Positions 55,921-64,000 of a stretch of 64,000 nt of DNA are shown one piece after another. The translations under genes were made by a program, and so were the position numbers. This stretch comes from Trametes villosa (lineage: Eukaryota > Basidiomycota > Agaricomycetes > Polyporales > Polyporaceae): the NCBI GenBank assembly GCA_002964805.2, contig PUDQ02000066.1, forward strand, positions 124,001 through 188,000, given 5' to 3'. The first letter of the stretch is position 1, and each line of letters starts with the position of its first letter. The notes beneath the pieces are model-generated. The model worked only from the letters and a program-made list of their open reading frames with translations. It searched no databases and was not told the DNA's origin.

Positions 55921-57469
55921 TTAGCGATACTCTGCCCCACAATCCCCGATGGTCCTGATCAGGCGCGCTCCGTTGGTCTGCGCGAGCACCGCCTCTATCG
56001 CTGCTCTGTCTTCTGCACTCAGTCGGAATCCGTAGACCTTCCGATTGTCGTCGGTGTGCTCCGAGACTCCCATCCGAGCCCCTGCCGAGAGAAAACTTCA
56101 GCGCCAGTGAGGAGTCGCGGAGGCCGAGAGGTGGCTTACCGACGATGACAGCTCCGACGAACGGATGGTCGAGCACCCAGCGGGTGGCGATGTTGGCGAT
56201 GCTCATGCCCTCGTATTTGTCGGCGATTGCACGCAGGACTGTGAGGAGCGCCTGGAAGAGCGCCCAGTTGCCCCAGGCCTTGACGATCATGTCGAGATAC
56301 TGAGGAGTCGACGGGGTCAGTACGCGATCTCTACAACCGGGCATCCGTGGACGGACCTTGCGCTGAGAAGGAGTTAGCGAGCCGGAGTAAAGATCCGGTT
56401 CTTCTCTACCAAGCCAAGCGTCCGATAGGAAGCCGCCGCACTAAGCCCGTTGAGCATTTTAAAGTTGCGAATGTCGGAGGACGGCTCACCATTGTACCGT
56501 AAGTGAGCAACTTGACGTTGTGCTTCATGCAAACTTCGGCCATCCCATACAGCGGTCGTACATCCACGAGTGAGAACTTCATAGTGGCGTGTCTCAGTAG
56601 ACCTTGCACACGGTCCCGGAGAATCTCACCTGCACTTGGTTGGAGACTATGCTACCAGGCCCGAGCTCCTCGCAGATCTCGTCCATCCTGAGGGCGTCAA
56701 AGTTACAGAGACCAATGAGCGCGATCCTGCCCTCACGCTGCACATCTTGGAGAAGGTGCAGCGCAGTGAGGTAGCCATGATGGTCGTAGTTCTGCCAATG
56801 AAACTGCGAGGGCACGGTTGAGCGACATCCACACATCAAGGAAAGTACCGGGTCTGCGTGCCTGGAGCAGATCGATGCGCTGCGCTTTCATTCTCTCCAG
56901 CCGGTCTTTCACCGCTGCATCGACGAGCGCCCGGGTGGGTTCTATCTTTCTGAAGACACACCACTTGGTGGCGCCAAAGACCTGATCAGGGTGAGGCCAC
57001 CTCTCTCGGAACTCGCCCTACGACAGGTGAACAAACGGCCGACAACGGTGCCTGTGACACTTACGAAAAGGATCTCCGCGGGGCCGTAGTGATCGGCTAC
57101 AAATGAAGACGATCATGGTGAGGTTATGAATTGTTTCGAGGTGCGGTGCACGCACCCTGCTCGTGATTGAATGCGACGCGACGCGAAGCTGGCATCAGTC
57201 ACAAGAGACTCACTCGCTGTACGGTCTGTCCTCACCATGTCTGAGAGAAGTCAGTACGCAATCCGGGATGTGGCGAAGCTGATGCGCCACCTACCGAATG
57301 CCGTGTAGCCGCTCTCAGCGTAGTCTGCCATCTGGCGACGGATCTTGGCGGCCGGTGCGCTTCCCCAGGAGTTGCTGGAGAGCTGCCAGAGGCCCGTGAA
57401 TAGACGTGGGAGCACGGAGGGCCCGAGCTGGAAGGTTTCCACGACGTGAGGTTTGGTCGAGGGCAGCAT
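55921..57469 (-). CDS. Aldo/keto reductase
   Basis: Several exons encode about 340 residues of the NADPH-dependent aldo/keto reductase fold. The start is Met at 57469 (MLPSTKPHVV) or at 57502. Recognisable parts are FTGLWQLSSNSWG, DMADHYG with the catalytic Asp and Tyr, GATKWC with the catalytic Lys, FHWQNYDHHGY with the catalytic His, GRIALIGLCNFDALRM, SNQVQFSLVDVRPLYGM, LLTYGTM and ATRWVLDHPFVGAVIVGARMG (cofactor-binding end). The enzyme would reduce carbonyls with NADPH; the substrate is unknown. Two oddities: the intron between LLQ and FHWQ (56804-56861) starts with GC, not GT, and the join after DM to ADHYG is one base out of phase. The second may mean a hidden microexon, a rare splice or a frameshift. 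Confidence 0.83.
56804..56861 (-). other. GC-AG intron in the aldo/keto reductase
   Basis: The 58 nt interval begins GCACGC after CAG and ends CTCGCAG, with a branch-like GCTCAAC. Removing it joins LLQ to FHWQ, the conserved sequence. No GT donor nearby keeps the frame. Confidence 0.7.
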
Positions 57470-57502
57470 GATCGCCGTGATTGGTGCGAAGCTATGGCTC
57501 AA

Positions 57503-59002
57503 GTTGGGTTCTGGGGGAGATGGTCGGAGTCAGTCTCCCCCTTCCGCGGTACTTAAAGCAGCTCCCCCGCGCGGTGCCCAGAGATCCCGGCGCTGTGGGA
57601 GCGCCATAGCAAACACGCGGGCGGAACACGGCAATTAAAAGACTGACCGGGGGCGATGCGGGGCAGCGTGATCAGAGCACAGGCGGTGGCAGGCGATATC
57701 GTGGCCAGCGCTGTATCGCGGATGTGTCCGAGGCCGTCGCCGGCAATTGCCTTGCCTTTCTCATGCGGCTGCGCGGAAACGTGTCTGCAGAATTGGGGGC
57801 CATGGCGGCCATAAGGCTGCAGTGCGCGTTCGGTGGTAGTCGTGTCCGCTGGCCAGCTCGCCAGCAGCCAGCACGCCGAACTACCGTGTCACACTCTCGT
57901 TCTTCGTCCCAATTTAGTTGTGGCTGTGACAGGGCGAACTGTCACGTAAGATTGAAGGTCGCCCAAGCACTGGCTGCCCTCGCCTCAACATTCAAGCCTC
58001 AACAGTTACGCCTCAATAGCCACGGCGAGTGTCGGTTGTCAGGCATGCGTCAGATCCTGACGTTAAAGTCACCCACAGAGTCGCTATGGATGCCAGGCGT
58101 GGGCAGATGCCCGGGTAGCAATGCCAAGCTTCCGATTTTCAGGATCATTTCCTGCCATGTCTGCGGATAGCATACTAGTATGCGTAGCTCATTCCTATGC
58201 CGTCATTTGTATAGCATGGTGAGTTTTCCCCGCCTATACTCACATGGTGTGCTGATTCCTTGACTCATTCAGGTTGCTATGAGTCACGCGCTAAGCCAGG
58301 TTGGTTAGTCGAGGCCCCACCAACCCGCACGAGATGCTTCCGGCGGCCTCTAAACAATTCGCCTCACCATTCAGCCAGCTTTACGCGGATACCGTGCATC
58401 AACACCATCACCCGAATCCAGAGGATCAGTACGGGAATCCTCGCGCGGGCCCGCCCCTGAACGATTGTCGGGCTCTACTTGCGCAGCCTTGTCCGCGGGC
58501 CGTGGTACCTTCCCGTCATTTGTGTCACAAAGACTGGAGTCGCAGGTGATCGCTTGAAGGATCCTGCCCATCGGGCCACTCTTTTCTGCTGCGCTCCCGT
58601 ATAGCCAGACGAAACCAGAGCCACACTGGTTACAGCGCGGCCTACGCAAGCACAGCCTCACGTTCAACCCACCCATTCTCTACGGTGACGGCTGCGGTGC
58701 CCGCGCCACGGGGCTCCGACACTCCTCCGACTTTGGGCTGCGTTGTATCAGCCATCTGCGACCGATCTCCGCACTCAACGCCCCTGACGGCCCGAGAGCG
58801 TGCTAGCCGTGGCCCCAAGACAATCAGCGCCCCCGGCTGGCGGGCTCGTGCCCGCACAACACCCTAGACGGCAAGGATGCTCGGGTCGCTGAATTCGAGC
58901 AGTCGGGAACAAACTAGACACCGGAGGTACTATAAGGGACCGCTGCTTTGTCTGTTTCAGCCCCCCACATCCCTCAACCCCGCTCACAACTCGCCATCGA
59001 AC
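57503..59002. other. Intergenic, no gene seen
   Basis: This holds the divergent promoters of the aldo/keto reductase (-) and the small protein (+). A TATA-like TATAAG lies at 58931-58936. No supportable coding exon. Confidence 0.5.
58931..58936 (+). promoter_or_regulatory. TATA box of the small unknown gene
   Basis: TATAAG lies about 70 bases before the ATG at 59003. Confidence 0.5.
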
Positions 59003-59728
59003 ATGCCTTCTACCGAGACCACTCAGGTTACTCGCCCCGTGCTCGGACATGTGTAAGTCGCCCCCGACCTCCCGCATATCCGGATATTTGTTGACTGCTG
59101 TCATTTCAGGAACCTCATGGTCGACACGCTGATCGCCAACGCCACCCTGAAAGAGTAATACAGTTCACTTACTCCCCCGTACCCGCACCCGCTCACGCTC
59201 ACATCTCTTTCCGGCAGTTTACAAGCGGTCGTCCGCACAACCCTCGCCACCTCGCCCCCGTCCGTGGCCGGCACGTTCACGGCCGCCGCTCGGCGGCACC
59301 TCGCAAAGACGCACGCAGCGGTCCCACCGAGCCCCGGACCGCTGTTCGTCGAAACCGCAGCCGGCTGGAGTCCTACGCCCGAGCTCGCCGCCGCTCTCGC
59401 GCGGAGCCGGGTGCTGTACGGTGCCGGGATGGGGCTCGCGGGCCTCGCTGTCCTCACCGAGGTCGTGCGGGGCGCCACCGGCGCGCGGTGGGAGGAAGGC
59501 AGCCAGATGGAGGACGAATTAGCGAGCGTCGACTCGGACCTGACGCAGGCGATACAGAGCACAAAGGAGGAAATTGACGCTGGCCGGGTAGCGGACATAG
59601 GAGCGGCGAGGGCCGTCCGCGATTCCTTGAGCCAGGCGCTATCCGACAACAAGGTGGACGTGGGGGTCTGGGGAGGGGACTTCCCGTTCGAGCGGGCGTT
59701 GGCCAGTGTGGAGCTGTGGAAGCTGTAG
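59003..59728 (+). CDS. Small unknown protein, possible membrane anchor
   Basis: Three exons (59003-59052, 59110-59154, 59218-59728) join in phase to 201 residues. After a short head (MPSTETTQVTRPVLGHV) come Ala-rich helices (AAARRHLAKTHAAVPP, TPELAAALARSRVLYGAG) and a hydrophobic segment (GAGMGLAGLAVLTEVV) that could be a membrane helix. The C-terminal half is acidic and helical (EDELASVDSDLTQAIQST) and ends in ALASVELWKL. I do not recognise it. The TATA box at proper distance and good splice sites argue for a real gene. Confidence 0.7.
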
Positions 59729-61859
59729 TTTTTCTTCTCATCGGATGTGGTCCCGTGTATAAGGTTCCCTCAGCAGTCTCGAGTATCGCAACGAGGTCTA
59801 GCATAATGATGAACTGTCCCTGCGCTCGCGAGAGTTTTACGTGTCGACCGGGCGTAATTACGCACTACGAGCCTAGGCAGCCACGGACGCCGGTCTCCTA
59901 ATAGGCCGCCGATGAGTATTGAATAGGGAACCAAGCTGCGGAGAAGCAAGCTGCGAGACCACGCTCACTCGGACGAGTAGGAATCCGCGGTTATCTCGTC
60001 CGATCCGGGCAGGGGACAATGAGATCCAGATACGGTTCGCGCCCGTCGTTCTGCGTGCCATGGTTCCCCAGTCTGCGCGGCGGCCTGCATTGTGGTCAGA
60101 TGGTATCCGGATTTCAAGGAACTTTATGAGAGCGAATGGTGTACCGCTGCTTTTCCTGGAGGCAACCTTTTATGGACAGTCCATCCGTTACGCTCAATTG
60201 TTTGAGTTCGTGGTGGAGTTCTGGCGGCGCCCGGTACGCGGAAGGCCACCGGTCAGGCAATGTTGCGCCTCCAGATACATACCATGACTCTTGCTTGATA
60301 CATTGCCACCCGCGAGCCAAGGATAGCGTCAGCGGTGTCGGCATGACACACTAACTCCGCAGCACAGGCGAGTCAAATCCTCCCGCGTATCGCCTGTCCA
60401 GTTTTCAGTGCTTCAAGCGGCCATGATGGTGGCCCACGCACAATCTTCATGCCACGCGCGGAAGTTTGCTGCGACGATAGTGGCATACGTCCTGCCGTTC
60501 GCGAGCCGGAAACCCGCAGCGTACTCGTACCTCCCGGTGTCCAAAGAATGAGCCGGCGACAGTACCTACGAGGCTGAACACACTCACCGAGCCGTCATTT
60601 TCCCGCAAACCCGCCCGAACACCAGCTCAGGCAAGAGTTATGCTCGTATGAAGACGGCCACGCTGTTCACGATCATCGATGATGACGGGCGTCCGAGGTT
60701 CTTTGCCACCGGCGCGAGCTTCAGCTGACGGCTACGTGACGACGTCCCGCTGTCAGGACGCGGCACTTCGAACTGGGCATCGTGACCGGCGATCCCGCCG
60801 CGTTGTGTTTCACTGCGGGAGAACCGAGCAGACGACGTTGAGGTACCACGATGTCGTGTGCAAATGGGCTGTCCGCTTGGCTCGGATTGGTGGCCAGGAA
60901 TCCAAGTGCGGTGTGCCTTGACACCGACGCGGTTGGCGCATTGCGAGATTGGGATTATGAGCGCCTTTCCTGTGGATCGAATAGCTCGCAGATGACGAGA
61001 TCGCGAGCGACGCACATGTTGTTGTCCTTTGCGCTTTCTTGATTCCACCCCGGCGAGGTCTCACGAGGCCAGAAATGCATGCCTCGTGTCCCTGGTACAG
61101 CGATGTGCCAGCGTCAGGTTAGCTCAAGCCTCGACGCACATAGTGAAGCGTGTGCCAGACTGGTATTTCAGGTGCCTCGGTCAGGAACGGTCGCTGAGTT
61201 GTGCCACCGCAGCGATTCCACCGAGCCATTGGAACGCATATAGCGCGACCTCGCGGGGTTCGGAGCACGTCAGCCTCTTCTGGAGACGATGAGGGTCATT
61301 CTGAAAGTGTATAGAGTTAGCTAGATGCGTATTTTGAGCCTTGTGCAAAACGTACGTGAAGAGTTTCAGTCACTTGAAGGCGGGCACGATGCGGTGCCGC
61401 CGCAGCAATTCAACCACATGGCTAGATGTTACCCAGAGTCGGGCGAATGCCAGGTTTTCACGGGCTCAGACTCGACAGAGAAAAACTTGCGCGCTCGCGA
61501 CTGTGAACCTTACCTCAACATCGCGCTCCGGTATCGGGCTTCTTGGCCGAGCAGCGGACTACATGCCGAGCCCACGGCGGTAGTCGCAGCGTCCCACGCA
61601 GCGTGCCATATCCAGATATTTACTCGGACACTTACGCGCTGACTCGTGAGCGCATCTTGACTCCCGCGCAAGTCCGTCGGCCGACATGTACCGCATCCTC
61701 CAAAGCGCGTTGATTGCATTGCGAATAAATGTCCGGATAGCTGTAATGTACCGCCGCATGCGCTGCGGGGGGCGCTACTTGAGAGTGCTGCTACTGGAAA
61801 GCGAGTCCGTATCTGTCCATGCACATATACCGGGGATATCACCGAACCGCTCCGTCCGC
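59729..61859. other. Intergenic, no gene seen
   Basis: Two kilobases between the small gene (+) and the 3' end of the secreted protein gene (-). Open frames are short and show no domain or splicing consistency. No tRNA-like fold was noticed. Confidence 0.45.
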
Positions 61860-62994
61860 TCAGGCGAGCACGAAGAACGCGGAGCTGACGGTCACGAGCG
61901 CGGAGACGGCGAGGCCGACGAAGGGCGCGGCGCCGATCTGCGCGGCGAACATGCCGACGGCGGCGTTGTTGGACGTCGCCGCCGCGGACGCGGTGCTGTC
62001 GGACGCGAGCTGGGTCACGGTCGAGGGCTGCGCGCCGTCTGCAGAACAAGGCGTGTACAGTCAGCGTCTGTAGCCACGGATGGAATGCGGCATAAAGAGC
62101 CGAAGCCCCAGGACTCCGGCTCCCACAAGGCGAGGACGTACCGACGAAGGAGGCGCCGCACGTGGAGCTGACGTCGCTGGAGAAGCCCTCGAAGAGGCCG
62201 CTGAAGCTCCCCTCGATGATGTTGAACGCAGCCTTGGTGCAGTCCGTGCAGGTGACGTTCGAGGGCACGTTCGGGACGGAGCCGGCGACGACCGCGGACG
62301 CGAGAGCCTCGATGCTCGACACGGTGAGCGTGCCGGTGTACGGCTCGAGGTTGTTGAGCGTCTCCGTGAGGCAGAGCGTGTTGTTGTTGCTCGCGCTGCG
62401 CATGACGCGGGGTCAGATCAGTCCGCGGTGGGAGCGCGCGCGAGCGGGGACGCGCGCCGGAGGGGGAACGGGACTCACTCGCCGAGGCACGCCACTTTGC
62501 GCACGGTGGGGTACGCCGTCTGCACGAGCTGGGTGAGGGAGCTGGTGTCGACGTTGGAGAGGCCGAGCTGAGCGAGTTCGGTGGTGCAGCCCGAGGCGAC
62601 GCTCTGGACGACGGTGGCGAGGGTCGCGTTTGTGCACGCGGGGCGCCCGCACATGCCGGTCAGCCAGGTGTTGACGGTCGGGACAATGGAGCTGTTCGAC
62701 GAGGTCGAGCTGGAAACGACCAGGCCGACGAGGGCCTGCGCGTTCAGGCAGGACGCGTCCGAGTTGCCCACGACGGACGCGAGTGCTGCCTGGCACTGCG
62801 TGGTGAGCCTGGAGGGATGGTCAGAACATGTAAGAACATGTAAAAGAGGGGGCAATAGTGCGGGGAAGGCGGGGGAATCGCGCAGGGATCTGACAGCGAG
62901 CGCGTGAGACAAGCACTCACGATTGCGCAGACGAGCCAGCCATCTGCAGACCGGCGACCAGGGCGGCGGCAACGGCGATTTTCCTGAAGGACAT
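61860..62994 (-). CDS. Secreted, probably GPI-anchored Cys-rich protein
   Basis: Four exons (62994-62921, 62808-62479, 62395-62142, 62038-61860) join in phase to 278 residues. Residues 1-23 form a signal peptide (IAVAAALVAGLQMAG, then SSAQS). The mature part has Cys spread in pairs (TTQCQAALASVV, SDASCLNAQAL, TGMCGRPACTNATLATVV, VASGCTTELAQLG) and repeats this layout in a second half (NTLCLTETLNN, VTCTDCTKAAFNII, STCGASFV). A C-terminal Ser/Ala stretch and a hydrophobic tail (FVGLAVSALVTVSSAFFVLA) fit a GPI signal. The layout resembles cell-surface proteins with a DUF7729-like Cys domain, common in mushrooms. It probably sits in the cell wall or plasma membrane. Confidence 0.87.
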
Positions 62995-64000
62995 GATTAC
63001 GGGGTAGCGAGCGGAAGTAAAAAGCAGCGGCAAGAGTGGTGGGGAGAAGGAGAGCAGAAAAGGTGCAGCCAGCTGCGGGATCGGAGGAATTTATGTGCGG
63101 CTGGACGAGGAGGGTGACCAAAGACAAGCGAAACGAGTCCATCCCGCAGTCAGCATGCTGTGTCTCCATTAGCCGCCCGTACGCTCGGCGTCCATATATA
63201 GGCATGCCGAGGTCGGCTGACACCCGCCCCTCCTCACCCAGGCCATCCCTCCCCGCAACGCCCTCCTCGACACAACAAAAACATAGCTGCTGGGCAGCCA
63301 ACTGTAGTGGTTCATATTCTGCAGCTTTTATTTTGTCTCCGTCGACGGGAGAACAGCCTCGGAAATCAATAATAGGCGAGTATTGTCCCTTCTTCCGACG
63401 CCTCGCTGCGCAGCCAATCCTCATTACGTTGCCAACCGGGGACCGGGCCCAGGACAGAACCCTTGAGCCCTCTCGGCCCACCGGAAAATAAGAACTTCGG
63501 TATACAGCGAGAGGAGTTGTCGTCCTTGCGGCTCTGTAAACTCCTGGACACGGCGCGCGCCCAGTGTGCTTGTCGCCGCGACCCGCGGTCAATACCTCCT
63601 ATGCTCCCCAGGCCCCCTGTCTCAATGGTAGCAGCGCTGAATCAAGAAGGTCAGCATACGTTGGTGGTCGCTTCAACTCGCGGTAGAATATCGGTCAAGA
63701 GGCAGAATTCTCGCATTGCGCGCGTATTCGCAGAGGAGCGGCGCAAGAACGCCGAAGTCGTGCATGAATACTGCGGCCCTCATCTCATGTCACAGGTACC
63801 GTTTACGCGCTGAGAGCGATCAGCGTGAACGACGTTCACACATGTATGCGCGACGCGAACAGGAAGACCGTACATTCTTGAACCCTCACCGAGAGGCTCG
63901 TTAGGAAAGTACGGTAGTCAAGACGACATCTCCTACATCCTGTCTGTCCCTGTTCAATATGCTGCTCTGGCGCCTCCCAATGGTCTTGTACACATGGGAG
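62995..64000. other. Promoter of the secreted protein gene and unannotated flank
   Basis: A TATA-like TATATA lies on the - strand at 63194-63200, about 200 bases before the ATG. Beyond 63400 no coding exon is supported; a + frame at 63463-63813 lacks any domain. Confidence 0.45.

Noticed and set aside
1..64000. CRISPR arrays, bacterial operons, tRNA or rRNA genes
   Set aside because: No spaced direct-repeat array, no tRNA A/B box pair with cloverleaf and no rRNA sequence were noticed; the gene structures are eukaryotic.

Overview
The window is nuclear DNA from a filamentous basidiomycete, most likely an Agaricomycete of the polypore type. The basis is high GC, genes cut by many 45-65 nt introns (GT..AG with CTNAY-like branch points), and recognisable fungal proteins such as a Srb8-type MED12, a ferric reductase, a fungal antizyme and Tnp2-type transposases. 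Exon joins were worked out by hand from reading frame, splice sites and family knowledge; ends may be off by a base or two.

Layout. 0.2-3.9 kb: Tudor-SN (SND1), + strand. 4.1-6.2 kb: a Helitron-type PIF1 helicase remnant, - strand. 6.65-9.19 kb: a ferric/cupric reductase, - strand. 11.0-12.4 kb: a membrane-anchored protein of unknown function. 12.7-14.0 kb: an F-box-like protein. 15.6-16.9 kb: ornithine decarboxylase antizyme, + strand, needing a +1 ribosomal frameshift. 17.5-18.7 kb: a DUF1771-Smr protein. 19.6-20.6 kb: a BTB protein, divergent from a RING E3 ligase at 21.2-22.4 kb. 22.7-28.5 kb: MED12 of the Mediator kinase module, - strand. 28.6-39.15 kb: a 10.5 kb CACTA-like DNA transposon with imperfect terminal inverted repeats and an AGT target duplication. 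It carries a Tnp2 transposase and two further intact genes of unknown function. 42.1-43.85 kb: a conserved-looking unknown protein. 43.9-49.0 kb: a long GC-rich stretch without a supportable gene. 49.1-50.0 kb: ribosomal protein uS7 (RPS5). 50.75-52.6 kb: a coiled-coil protein. 53.5-54.7 kb: a second BTB protein. 55.9-57.5 kb: an aldo/keto reductase. 59.0-59.7 kb: a small unknown protein. 61.9-63.0 kb: a secreted, probably GPI-anchored Cys-rich protein.

The most notable result is the transposon. Its left end lies 14 bp beyond the 5' splice site of a well-formed 55 nt intron that ends exactly at the first recognisable MED12 ATG, so it seems to have landed in or next to the MED12 first exon. 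All three of its genes read through without damage, which suggests a recent insertion. The second notable item is the antizyme: the 0-frame ends at UUU-UGA six bases after a splice junction, and a second in-frame UCC-UGA follows 27 nt later.

Most genes here are housekeeping (RNA regulation, polyamine feedback, Mediator, ribosome) or lineage-specific fungal genes (BTB, F-box-like, secreted Cys-rich). They do not form a pathway cluster.
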